The translations under genes and the position numbers were made by a program. The notes below the pieces were generated by a model, which was not told the DNA's origin, did no database searches, and saw only the letters and a program-made list of their open reading frames with translations. Positions 1 through 8,400 of a DNA stretch of 10,182 nucleotides are shown here, in pieces. Source of the stretch: Caryophanales bacterium (GTDB lineage Bacteria > Bacillota_I > Bacilli_A > RFN20 > CAG-826); NCBI GenBank assembly GCA_028726925.1, contig JAQYPI010000031.1, positions 1 to 10,182 on the forward strand. Reading direction: 5' to 3'. Every line of letters begins with the position of its first letter. Position 1 is the first letter of the stretch.

Positions 1-756
1 GCGCCAAAACCCGTCGTTTCTGTCCCCGCCCCGACCACGCAAGCCCCCGTGCCCCCTCCCGCTCCGCAAGAGATTCCAGCCCCGGTGGCCCCAAAACCCA
101 CCCCCGTTGCATCTCCTGCACAAAAGGAGGAACCAATCCAAGGTGTATATACCGGGACTTCCGTCCCCTCCTTCCTCGATGAGCCGGACGGACCCATGAA
201 CGACAGTCCAAAAGTCGAGGCTCCTATTACTAAGCCCGCGCCGGTGCCCGACGAACCTCCCAAGCCAAAAGAAAAAGATCCCGCCCCCTCCCCCTATGCT
301 CTCGACCTATCCCAAGTTCCCGATTGCAGGATCGAAAACGAGGGAAGCCCCATCACCTTGCCGGACGAAGAGATCATCAAGATCATGGTGCTCGGCAAGA
401 AATACCGCGACGAACGCAGGGTTCTCCGCGATGAGAAGTGGGCCCTGCTTCAGGATGCCGCTTTGGACCCGCGGGTCGGAAGCGTAGCGGAGTTACTGCA
501 TGACGGCGCTCCCTTCTGTCTCTGCCAGAACGTGCTTCTCGTGAATTACAACACCCCGATTCCTGCAGAAAAAGCCAACCTCAGGGAGAACCACGAGGCG
601 ATTTCCGCCCTTGCTTCTGTCCTGGTCGGCCGACACGTCTACGTTTACGGACTGAACCGCGAAACAAGCGTCCGCTGCCAAAACCTCTTCTTCAACCAGC
701 AACAAGTCAACACGCTTCCCTACGAAGAAGACATCACTCTCCATTTGCCAGAATAA
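1..756 (+). CDS. dnaX: DNA polymerase III subunit gamma/tau, C-terminal part (5' end outside window)
   Basis: The reading frame is open from base 1, so this is the 3' end of a gene that starts upstream; 251 residues are visible. DnaX is the clamp-loader ATPase, and its tau C-terminus tethers the polymerase alpha subunit. The first ~100 residues are a Pro/Ala/Lys-rich, probably disordered linker. The last ~150 residues form a folded domain containing PFCLCQNVLLVNY and KANLRENHEAIS, which resembles the C-terminal region of Bacillota DnaX. The AAA+ domain and any tau/gamma frameshift site lie upstream and cannot be judged. The immediate ybaB-recR neighbours strongly support the call, since dnaX-ybaB-recR is one of the most conserved bacterial gene orders. 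Identity of the tail rests partly on that context because this domain diverges fast. Confidence 0.85.
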   Translation, partial: APKPVVSVPAPTTQAPVPPPAPQEIPAPVAPKPTPVASPAQKEEPIQGVYTGTSVPSFLDEPDGPMNDSPKVEAPITKPAPVPDEPPKPKEKDPAPSPYALDLSQVPDCRIENEGSPITLPDEEIIKIMVLGKKYRDERRVLRDEKWALLQDAALDPRVGSVAELLHDGAPFCLCQNVLLVNYNTPIPAEKANLRENHEAISALASVLVGRHVYVYGLNRETSVRCQNLFFNQQQVNTLPYEEDITLHLPE

Positions 757-772
757 GAAAGGAACCAAATCC

Positions 773-1075
773 ATGAACCCAATGCAACAAATGCTCCAGC
801 AAGCCCAGCGCATGCAACGCGAACTAAAGAAAGCCCAAGATCTCTTGGAGGCCAAGGAATTCGTCGTCGCCAAAGGCGGCATGGTCGAGGTCAAGGTCCT
901 CGGCTCGCGCAAGATCGAAAGCATCGCCATCGATAAGGATGCCTTGGACCCCGAGAATCAGGAAATGCTTCAAGACACGATTGCCATGGCCTTGAACGAA
1001 GCGCTCGAGCAAATCCAAAAGGAATCGGACGAGATTCAGGAGAAAGTCACCGGCCAATCCGGCCTTCCGTTCTAA
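773..1075 (+). CDS. ybaB: YbaB/EbfC family nucleoid-associated protein
   Basis: This 100-residue protein is a typical YbaB/EbfC member, a small dimeric DNA-binding protein that coats the nucleoid and is encoded between dnaX and recR. The N-terminus is a long amphipathic helix starting MNPMQQMLQQAQRMQ. It is followed by the beta-strand core (GGMVEVKVLGSRKIESIAID), then the DPENQEMLQDTIAMALNEAL helix common to the family, ending GQSGLPF. Length matches the usual 100-110 residues. The start follows an AAAGGAA ribosome-binding site at 758-764, and the gap from the dnaX stop is 16 bases. The stop overlaps the recR start by one base (TAATG). The gene shows nothing unusual. Confidence 0.95.
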   Translation: MNPMQQMLQQAQRMQRELKKAQDLLEAKEFVVAKGGMVEVKVLGSRKIESIAIDKDALDPENQEMLQDTIAMALNEALEQIQKESDEIQEKVTGQSGLPF

Positions 1076-1668
1076 TGAAAGAACTCGCGACGCAACAAGC
1101 TCTCATCGATAGTTTTTCGAAATTGCCTGGGGTCGGTGCAAAAAGTGCCCAGCGCATGGCTTTTGCCATTCTCGAGATGCGCCAAGAGGACGTTCTGGAA
1201 TTCGCCGGGGCCCTCAAAAACGCGGCGACCTCCGTTCACAAATGCCCGAAATGCGGCCTTTATTGCGACTCCGCTTCTTGTCCCGTTTGCGACGATCCCG
1301 CCCGTGATCATCGGACTTGCATCGTCGTTTCCATGGCCAAGGACGCCTATGCGTTCGAGTCCTTGAACTTTAAAGGCGTCTACCATTGCCTCGGGGGGCT
1401 TCTTTCTCCGACGAAAGGGATCGGGGCGAAGGACCTCGCGATTGAGCCACTCCTCCGCCGCATTGAGGAAGAAGGCATCGAGGAAGTCATTTTGGCCATG
1501 AATCCCAACCTAGAAGGGGAGACAACGGCCTTGTTTCTCGCGAAGATCCTAGGGGAAAAGCAAATCAAGGTCACGCGGCTTGGCTATGGATTACCCATGG
1601 GTGCAAGCCTTGAATACGCGGATTCGCTGACCCTGGAAAAAGCCTTGGAAGGGAGAAAGACCCTATGA
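1075..1668 (+). CDS. recR: Recombination mediator protein RecR
   Basis: RecR works with RecO (and RecF) to load RecA onto SSB-coated single-stranded DNA at gaps. The 197-residue length is normal. The N-terminal helix-hairpin-helix is visible as LPGVGAKSAQRMAF (residues 17-30). The C4 zinc finger is CPKC at 57-60 and CPVC at 69-72, with an additional Cys64 between them. The Toprim domain covers about residues 80-175 with LGGLLSPTKGIG and NPNLEGE (143-149). It ends with the GYGLPMGASLEYAD segment typical of the family. No good Shine-Dalgarno precedes the start, which overlaps the ybaB stop by one base, so translation probably relies on coupling. The stop overlaps tmk by four bases. Confidence 0.97.
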   Translation: MKELATQQALIDSFSKLPGVGAKSAQRMAFAILEMRQEDVLEFAGALKNAATSVHKCPKCGLYCDSASCPVCDDPARDHRTCIVVSMAKDAYAFESLNFKGVYHCLGGLLSPTKGIGAKDLAIEPLLRRIEEEGIEEVILAMNPNLEGETTALFLAKILGEKQIKVTRLGYGLPMGASLEYADSLTLEKALEGRKTL

Positions 1669-2285
1669 ACCGTTTCATCACATTCGAAGGCGGGGAAGGA
1701 TGCGGAAAAAGCACCGTTCTCAAAGCCATCAAGGAACGTCTAGAAAGCGAAGGAGTTTCGGTCGTTTTAACCCGCGAACCGGGCGGCACCCCAATTGCCG
1801 AGCAAATCCGGAACGTCATCCTCGACAAGGGGAACACGGCGATGGACGGTCGCACCGAAGCCTTGCTTTACGCCGCCAGCCGGCGTCAGCATCTCGTCGA
1901 AAAGATCTGGCCTGCCCTCCAAGAAGGAAAAACGGTCCTCTGCGATCGTTATCTCGACTCGTCTCTTGCCTATCAAGGGGGCGCGAGGGGCCTCGGAATC
2001 GATGAGGTGCTCTCAATTAATCTCTTCGCAACGGAAGGGACCTATCCTGACCTCACGCTTCTTTTCGATTTGGAGCCGGAGCAAGGCCTGGCGCGGATCG
2101 CGGCCAACCAAAACCGCGAAGTCAACCGCCTCGACCTCGAAAAACTCGACTTCCATCACCAAGTTCGCAACAATTTCCTCGCCCTTGCGAAACGCTATCC
2201 AGACCGTTATGTCATTATCGACGCATCCCAACCGCTTGCTGATGTCATCGAGGATGCTTACAAAGCAATAAAAGAAAGGGAATGA
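1665..2285 (+). CDS. tmk: Thymidylate kinase
   Basis: Tmk phosphorylates dTMP to dTDP using ATP, an essential step toward dTTP. The 206 residues match the family length. The P-loop is GGEGCGKST (residues 9-17). The dTMP-binding motif REPGGTPI is at about 38-44, and the DRYLDSSLAYQGGARGLG segment (94-111) carries the family's DRY signature. The LID region lies around residues 142-156. The ATG overlaps the recR stop (ATGA), with GGAAGGGAG upstream, giving translational coupling. Placement between recR and holB is the usual Bacillota arrangement. It ends one base before the holB start. Confidence 0.97.
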   Translation: MNRFITFEGGEGCGKSTVLKAIKERLESEGVSVVLTREPGGTPIAEQIRNVILDKGNTAMDGRTEALLYAASRRQHLVEKIWPALQEGKTVLCDRYLDSSLAYQGGARGLGIDEVLSINLFATEGTYPDLTLLFDLEPEQGLARIAANQNREVNRLDLEKLDFHHQVRNNFLALAKRYPDRYVIIDASQPLADVIEDAYKAIKERE

Positions 2286-2286
2286 C

Positions 2287-3264
2287 ATGGATATCGGTGC
2301 CTACATCAAAGAGAATCAACCTTTGGTTTATCGCACCTTTCTTCATGCTTTCGAGGGCCAAAAACTAGCACACGCCTACCTTCTTTGCGGCGAATCGGGG
2401 GTCCCTCTTAAGGAAACGGCCCTCTATTTTGCCAAGTCGATTCTTTGCGACCATCCTTCCCCATTCGCCGATCTCTCCTGCCGGACCTGCCATCGAATCG
2501 ACGAGGGGAACTATGCGGATTTCCGATTGGTGGATGGCAGTGCCAATTCCATCAAGAAAGACGACATGGGAACCGTTGTCGAGAATTTCCAGCAAACACC
2601 TTTCGAGAAAAAGGGCATCATGGTCTACGTCGTCCATGAAGTGGAAAACATGACCGTGGAGGCCATTAACAGCGTCCTCAAATTCCTCGAGGAGCCGACA
2701 CCGAATACCTACGCGATCCTCACGACGCGCAATGAGGCGAAAGTCTTACCGACCATCTTGTCTCGTTGCCAAACCATCCGGATGCATCTCGCGCCGCGAG
2801 AAGACGTCGAAGCCCGCGCCAAGGCCATCGGGGTCGCGGACGAAGATGCGGAGCTTCTCTCGTTCTTCTTCAACGACGCCACCTTGGTCAGCGAGAACGC
2901 GGGAGACGAGGCCTACCAAGCCACGAAAGCGTCGCTTATTTCGTTCTTGGATGCCACGAGCCAAGGAAAGGACATGGCACGCCTCATCATGGAAAAAGAC
3001 GTCATCCCCGTCGTGAATTCCAAAGCGAGCGCCCGTCTCTTCTTCGATATGATGACCTTATTCCTCAAGGACGCGTCATCCTTATCCAAAGGGGGCACGA
3101 TTTCCCTCAAAGCCCACGAAAGCACGATTCAAGATCTCGTGAAAAGCCTTCCGAACATCGACAAAAATCTTCTTGCCCTCATGACCTTGCGAGGCGAGAT
3201 TGAAACCAACATTCAAATTGGCCTTTTGCTCAGCCATTTGGCCATTTCCATCTTCAAGGAGTAA
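2287..3264 (+). CDS. holB: DNA polymerase III delta' subunit
   Basis: Delta' is the rigid stator of the clamp loader, working with DnaX and delta to open the beta clamp. The 325 residues fit the family. The N-terminal AAA+ fold contains HAYLLCGESG (29-38), where the nucleotide-binding loop reads GESGVPLKET rather than a true Walker A, as expected for a subunit that need not hydrolyse ATP. Cysteines 54, 65 and 68 resemble the zinc-module cysteines of clamp-loader subunits, although a clear fourth cysteine is not evident. LKFLEEPTPNTYAILTT (131-147) and the LSRCQ motif with the SRC at 159-161 are diagnostic. The C-terminal half is poorly conserved helical sequence, as usual. Lying directly after tmk supports holB over dnaX-like paralogues. 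An AAAGGGA ribosome-binding site precedes the ATG. Confidence 0.92.
   Translation: MDIGAYIKENQPLVYRTFLHAFEGQKLAHAYLLCGESGVPLKETALYFAKSILCDHPSPFADLSCRTCHRIDEGNYADFRLVDGSANSIKKDDMGTVVENFQQTPFEKKGIMVYVVHEVENMTVEAINSVLKFLEEPTPNTYAILTTRNEAKVLPTILSRCQTIRMHLAPREDVEARAKAIGVADEDAELLSFFFNDATLVSENAGDEAYQATKASLISFLDATSQGKDMARLIMEKDVIPVVNSKASARLFFDMMTLFLKDASSLSKGGTISLKAHESTIQDLVKSLPNIDKNLLALMTLRGEIETNIQIGLLLSHLAISIFKE
3256..3261 (+). promoter_or_regulatory. Ribosome-binding site deciding the ricT start
   Basis: AAGGAG sits at the very end of holB, 7 bases before the ATG at 3269. The reading frame of ricT stays open further upstream to 3200, inside holB, but no comparable site precedes that position and the extra residues do not resemble a PSP1 protein. 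Confidence 0.8.
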
Positions 3265-3268
3265 CGAT

Positions 3269-4579
3269 ATGCAATCGAACGAAAACGAACAGAACCTCGG
3301 GCAAAGCGTAACCCATTTCATCGGCATTCGCTTCCGCAGCGGCGAGAAATCCTATTATTTCGGGACGAACGACGGCACCATCGTCCAAGGCGACGTTGTC
3401 ATCGTGGAAACGGCAGACGGATACGAAGCGGCGAATGTCTCCGCATCGGCGATGCCCCTCTCCCAATATCGCTCCTCCTTCGAATTGAAGCCGATCCTTA
3501 GAAAAGCCACGAAATCCGATCTCGCCAAATTGGAATTCAATCGTTCCTTTGAACAACATGCTCTTGAGGTGACAAGGAAAAACATTGCTTACCTCCATCT
3601 GCCCATGGATCTCATCGAAGCCGTCTCGAACTTTGACGCGGACAAGGTGACAATCACCTACACATCGACGGAAAAGAGGGTCGATTTCCGTGAACTGCTC
3701 CACATGATTGTCCCCGCCCTTTCCTGCCGCGTGGAACTCCGCCAAATCGCGAGCCGGGACAAAGCCCGCATGATCGGTGGCATCGGCATCTGTGGATTGC
3801 CTCTCTGCTGTTCCACCTTCCTCACGAGTTTTGAAGGCATTTCCATCCAACGCGCGAAGAACCAGATGCTCACGCTAAACATCCCGAAACTCTCCGGTCC
3901 GTGCGGAAAGCTCATTTGCTGCCTTCTCTTCGAAGATGACGCCTACACACAGGAGAAAAAGAAATACCCGCCTCACGGAACCCGCATCCATACCCCGGAT
4001 GGGGATTATTCCGTCGATAGTTTCAACGTCCTTTCTAGGACCGTCCGCCTTGTGAATGCCACCCGCGACGACTACAAGACCTATCCTTTGGACGATGTCT
4101 TAGCCATGCAAAACGGGACTTATCGCAAAAAGACAGAGGAAACCGAAAAAACCAGCATCCTGCCGGACTTCGGCATCGGCCTGCGCGATGCTTCCTATGG
4201 CGGAATGCACCCAGACAAGCTCGACAACACCCATTATGCCCAAGGGGCGGGCCAGAACGGAAAAGACAACGGCAAGGGGAATCGCAACAACCGCGAAAAG
4301 GACAATCATCGGGGAAATCGCAACGACCGCCAAAACCGAACGGATCGCAATCCGGATCGGCGCGATGGGGAAGCATCCCAAAACAACCAAAACCGCCATC
4401 AACAGCAAAGGCGCCAAGACAATCGGAACCGGAACGGCAAGGGCCAAAACCCTGCAAATGGGCAACGCCAAAACCAAGCAAACAACGAGAATAACCGCGC
4501 AAAAGGCAACAATAATAACCGCAATTTCCGCCGGAATCGCGGGAACCGCAACGACAAAAAGCCGGAGAAGGCAGAATGA
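3269..4579 (+). CDS. ricT: RicT/YaaT, PSP1-domain protein with long Asn/Arg-rich C-terminal tail
   Basis: This 436-residue protein belongs to the PSP1/YaaT (RicT) family. In Bacillus subtilis RicT joins RicA (YmcA) and RicF (YlbF) in the Y-complex, which carries Fe-S clusters and modulates RNase Y-dependent mRNA processing. The PSP1 core spans roughly residues 15-290. Two cysteine clusters, CGLPLCC (175-181) and CGKLICC (212-218), match the conserved Fe-S-type cysteines of the family. From about residue 326 to the end the protein is almost wholly Asn, Arg, Gln, Gly, Lys and Asp. As I recall, B. subtilis YaaT is about 275 residues and lacks such a tail. The tail is strongly basic and surely disordered; RNA binding is an inference. 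The start is set by the AAGGAG at 3256-3261. The gene follows holB by four bases and overlaps rsmI by four (ATGA). Confidence 0.93.
   Translation: MQSNENEQNLGQSVTHFIGIRFRSGEKSYYFGTNDGTIVQGDVVIVETADGYEAANVSASAMPLSQYRSSFELKPILRKATKSDLAKLEFNRSFEQHALEVTRKNIAYLHLPMDLIEAVSNFDADKVTITYTSTEKRVDFRELLHMIVPALSCRVELRQIASRDKARMIGGIGICGLPLCCSTFLTSFEGISIQRAKNQMLTLNIPKLSGPCGKLICCLLFEDDAYTQEKKKYPPHGTRIHTPDGDYSVDSFNVLSRTVRLVNATRDDYKTYPLDDVLAMQNGTYRKKTEETEKTSILPDFGIGLRDASYGGMHPDKLDNTHYAQGAGQNGKDNGKGNRNNREKDNHRGNRNDRQNRTDRNPDRRDGEASQNNQNRHQQQRRQDNRNRNGKGQNPANGQRQNQANNENNRAKGNNNNRNFRRNRGNRNDKKPEKAE
4244..4576 (+). repeat. Low-complexity Asn/Arg/Gln-rich tail of ricT with near-repeats
   Basis: This coding stretch specifies RicT residues 326-436 and uses few codon types (AAC/AAT, CGC/CGG, CAA, GGC/GGG, AAA/AAG). 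A near-exact nucleotide repeat appears twice, at 4277-4294 and 4313-4330, a spacing of 36 bases, encoding GNRNNR and GNRNDR. Similar short units such as NRNGKG and NRGNRND follow. The pattern suggests growth by slippage or short duplication. It contains no cysteine and no bulky hydrophobic residue apart from a single Phe. Confidence 0.8.
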
Positions 4580-5439
4580 AACGAGAACTCAATTTCGAAG
4601 GTCAATCCCCTCTCCTTTATCTCATCGCGACCCCAATCGGGAACCTCTCCGAGTTCTCCTCGCGGAGCATTGAAACCATCAAAGGCATGGATTTTGTCGC
4701 CGCGGAGGATACGAGGAACGCAAACGCTCTTCTTTCGCGCTTTTCCATTAGCAAGCCCACGATTTCCTGCCGAGAACACAACGAAGAGGAGGCCGCGACC
4801 AAGATTGTCGAACTCCTCAAGGGCGGAAAAAAAGTTTGCTACATGTCCGATGCGGGATACCCGACGCTAAGCGATCCGGGGGAACGCCTCGTCGCCCGAT
4901 GCTTGGAGCAAGGCATCAAGGTCACGGTCGTCTCCGGGCCAAGCGCCGCGATCAACGCGCTCGCTTGCTCTGGTCTCGATTCATCCCATTTCTATTTCGA
5001 AGGCTTTCTCCCCGCGAAAGAAACCGAGCGCAACGAGGAACTGCGCGAGCTCGCGAAGCGCAAGGAAACCTTGATTTTCTATGAATCGCCTCACCGCATC
5101 ACGAAAACGTTGGTTGCGATGGCCGCTTCCCTTGGGAACCGAAAGGCCGTCATCGCTCGCGAACTCACGAAACTTCACGAGGAATTCATCCGCGGGACTC
5201 TGACGGAACTGGCGCTCGAACCCGAGGAATCCCTGAGGGGGGAAATGGTCATCGTCGTCGAGGGCAATCTCGAAAAGGAAGACGAGGCCGACGACAACGC
5301 GATTCTCCTCGCCCTCAAGGATGAACTCGATTGGGGAAGAAAAGGAAAGGAGGCCGTCAAAAACGTGGCTTCCAACCTCTCTGTTCCCAAAAATCGCGTA
5401 TACGCCCTCTATCTTTCGGCATTCAAATCCGAGGATTGA
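4576..5439 (+). CDS. rsmI: 16S rRNA (cytidine(1402)-2'-O)-methyltransferase
   Basis: RsmI uses S-adenosylmethionine to 2'-O-methylate C1402 of 16S rRNA at the ribosomal P site. The 287 residues are normal for the family. Recognised motifs are ATPIGNL (18-24), AEDTR (43-47), SDAGYPTLSDPG (91-102), SGPSA (120-124) and FYESPHR (168-174), all typical of this tetrapyrrole-methylase-fold family. The C-terminal RGEMVIVVEG strand and a short helical domain complete it. The ATG overlaps the ricT stop by four bases, with GAGAAGG just upstream. In B. subtilis yabA, yabB and yazA lie between yaaT and this gene; here they are absent. It is the last gene of the + strand operon, ending 9 bases from the opposing stop. 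Confidence 0.97.
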   Translation: MKRELNFEGQSPLLYLIATPIGNLSEFSSRSIETIKGMDFVAAEDTRNANALLSRFSISKPTISCREHNEEEAATKIVELLKGGKKVCYMSDAGYPTLSDPGERLVARCLEQGIKVTVVSGPSAAINALACSGLDSSHFYFEGFLPAKETERNEELRELAKRKETLIFYESPHRITKTLVAMAASLGNRKAVIARELTKLHEEFIRGTLTELALEPEESLRGEMVIVVEGNLEKEDEADDNAILLALKDELDWGRKGKEAVKNVASNLSVPKNRVYALYLSAFKSED

Positions 5440-5448
5440 AGGCGCCAA

Positions 5449-8400
5449 TCATTTCTCTTCTTCTCGCGCCGCAAGCGCGAGTTTTTTCTTTTCTTCTTTC
5501 ACCCCAACGACGAAAGCATAGATCAGATATGCGGAGAACGCGCTCGCGCCAATGCCCCAAGCGACCGCCGACAAAGATGACCCGGGCGTCGAATAGCGAA
5601 GCTCGTAATGAACCGTCAACGGGTTCCCTTCTTCGTCCAAGGCGGATGGAGCGACGAATCCGACAAGACCGCCATCGAGTTTGATCATCTGACAACGGAT
5701 CTTTTCTCCTTCTGGCATGAACGCAGTAGCTTGCCACCCGGCGTCGTAACCAAGTTGCGTCACCACGACCCTGTCTTCTTCATAAGACGTATCAAAAGTG
5801 AAGACGTTGGTTTCGTAAGCGACATTTTGGAACTTGTCCTTTTGGAGAATGTCTTGTTGTGCCTTCCAATCCGCGTAAGTGGTCGGATAGAGATAAACGT
5901 TCGTCGGGTCGAAACGGATGATGGGATCCGTTTTGCTGCCCGTGAAGCAAAAGACCACAGCCTTGACCTTTCCCTTCGCATACAGCCCGAACGTCGAGGA
6001 ACGCGAACCGTAATAGGAACGATTGCTTTCGACCTTCCGCGCGTTTTCAAACGCGTTGTATTCGAAGCACAGGAGGTCGTTTTCTTTCACGAGATTCCCG
6101 TCTTCGTCATAGGAATCGCCGATACAATAGACTCGGGGAACGGCATTCGCGAGATTCCCGGAAGCATAGCAGTTGTTGTAATACTTCAACTCGAAATAAG
6201 TCCCGTTGATGTCGTCGTTGAAATACTCCCCGGCGGAGCTTGTGAAGGCGACCATGCCGCAATCCCTTTCCATGTTGAAGAGAGAAGAAACTCCGTAAGA
6301 TTCCACGTAATGATTCAAGAAATAGCCTAACCCTTCTTGGTAATACAGGGCTTTGGTCGAGGGAATCATGAGGTCGCCATCCCCCACGCGGTAATACTGC
6401 GCTTTGAGGCCTTTGTTAAGCGACAAGATTTTGGATGAAGGGATGAGATCCGGGGCGGCGGCGCGAACCGTGAAGCCTTTCGGCAAGGTCACGTCGCTTG
6501 GAACCATCGCGCCATGGGCTTGCACATCCTCCACGCGCAAAAGGTAACGGAATCCCTCGAGCCCGCTTGCGGGGCTAAAGAAATTCGTGCGGTAGAAAGA
6601 GCCTTCTTGGGGGATCAAAGGATAAAGCCGGCGGGAATCCACCGCCCAGCCAAGACTCGGCCTGGAGGATTCCGGGACACCATAAAGGCGGCTCACGTCG
6701 CGGTTCATCCCCTCGACTTCGATCTCTTCCGCGCCGAAGGGCACGTTCGGTTTCAGGAACCACGGTTCAGAAAGATGGTCGGGATCTTTCCACGCGGAGT
6801 AAGAATTCGAGATTTGATAATAACGATAGCCGATCATCGAATCGGTGCTTTCTCGCTTATTCCCGTAATAACCGCTCCAAGAGGGATTGTAGATGTCGTC
6901 GGATCCATAACTTGAGATCACCGATCCTTGGAATTTCATGTGATTGTTGAGAGCGAATTCCTCCACGTCGAAATTCATGAGGGAATGGAAATCAGCCGAC
7001 CCGTTCAACCCGCCGACTTTCGAGGCGTATTTGGTTCCCGAATACGCATCGGCATAGGTTCGATAGAAGGAAGAATCTTTCTCTTTTAAAGTCTCCGCGA
7101 CCAAGGAAACGGTGTCTCGCGCGCTTTCCCCGCCGGCAAACCACTTATCGTAATTCCATAAGCCGTCATAGAGATAGGCGAGGTTCCCCATGACGATCGC
7201 CTCGACCGCCACCGCGATGCAAAGGGCTTTGGGCAACCACTTCTTCTTTTGGCCGATGACCATCAAGCTCGCCTCGATGAGAACGAGGGCGGCCTGGTAA
7301 TAGAGATACCACGCATTCGTGATTTTTCCGTTATAGATTTCCGAAGCGGTCACGTATTCCTTCGGCCAATAAGTTTGGTGGTTGGGGTTCCAGGAAGAAT
7401 CAAACGTGATGCCCTTGAGGAGGGCGTCGGATAGATAAAAGGTCGCGATTGTGCCAAAGAGGGCGAGAATGCCCGAGAGGACAGGCACGAACTTGGGGGA
7501 CGATTCCCTTTGATCGAAGGCCCAGGCGCAATAATACGTGATCAATGGGATCAACACGAGATACCAGCGCCCGTATCCGTTGCCCGAGAACGCGAAGAAG
7601 AAATAGTAGGCGAAATTCGTGAAGACCAAGAAGCAAAGAAGGAAAACGGCAAGAAGGTGGTTTCCCTTCCTTTGCCGAATCGATTCAATCAATGCCGTGA
7701 AGAACAAAATGACGCAGGGCGTATAGCAGAAAAGCGACGCGGTCCAAGCATCATAGCTGCTGCGGGCAAGGGGCAAGGCGAGGTGTCCCGCGGTTGGGAA
7801 AAAGAAGGAAAGCAAACCCATGAGTTCGCGGCCGGGATGATCGCCGACCATCTCGAAGGTCAGCGAGAAAAACGAGCGGAGATCATGGGAGGAAAGCGAT
7901 GCTTTGACCGCGGCCAAATAGGCCGTTCCGATGGACATGCTGCGACCCGAAAGGGCGGATTCCCGCACGGATGGAAGCAAGGTGAAACACGATAAACATA
8001 GGCCGACGGCAAAAGAGGCGATGCCCATGCCGATCACGATCCCGTTCTCTTTCGCGGTCCTCGTTTTGATCGTCCAGAAATAACGCCAAAGCGCGTAGAG
8101 GACGCCAAAAATGCAAAGCACGACAAGCAGGAAGAACGAGGTGATGCCTTCGAGGAAGAGCGACCACACGAGAATCCCGGGCTTGCGTTCTTTGATGACC
8201 TTCTCGATTCCCCAAAGAATCATGGGCACATAGACGACGGCGCTTACGAAGCTTGGGAATCCGACAAAGAAAGACACATAACCGGACAATCCGGCGCAAA
8301 GGGCGGCAAAACGCGCGGTCCATTCCTTGATTCCCATGTATTTCAGATAGCACCGGGTCAGGAGAACGGCGACCATGATCTTGAAGGCCGTGAGAATGGC

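Noticed and set aside
2287..3264. Possibility that this gene is a second dnaX-like ATPase
   Set aside because: The nucleotide-binding loop is degenerate (GESGVPLKET), the length is 325 residues, and the position between tmk and ricT is that of holB.
3200..3268. Upstream extension of ricT into holB
   Set aside because: No ribosome-binding site precedes it, the residues look like a shadow of holB, and AAGGAG at 3256-3261 points to the ATG at 3269.
3254..3850. 198-residue reading frame on the - strand opposite ricT
   Set aside because: It lies fully antisense to a well-supported PSP1 gene and has no recognisable domain; typical of long shadow frames in GC-rich coding DNA.
4035..4592. Cysteine-rich 185-residue reading frame on the - strand across ricT
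   Set aside because: It is the antisense shadow of the Asn/Arg-rich tail; its Cys and Gly come from the complement of repeated GCA/GCC-containing codons. No ribosome-binding site or family resemblance.
5395..5411. GCGTATACGC palindrome followed by GATTTTT on the - strand, as a possible terminator for the yfhO-family gene
   Set aside because: As a hairpin it leaves only about three base pairs in the stem, too weak to call; it lies in rsmI coding sequence.
5426..5439. Hairpin over the rsmI stop (TTCAAATC / GATTGAA)
   Set aside because: AT-rich with a bulge and no T-tract; the hairpin at 5463-5481 is a far better terminator.
5608..6330. 240-residue + strand frame, and others at 7510-7995 and 8563-9204
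   Set aside because: These are antisense to the YfhO-family and P-II-like genes, show no family motif, and the opposing frames are strongly supported.
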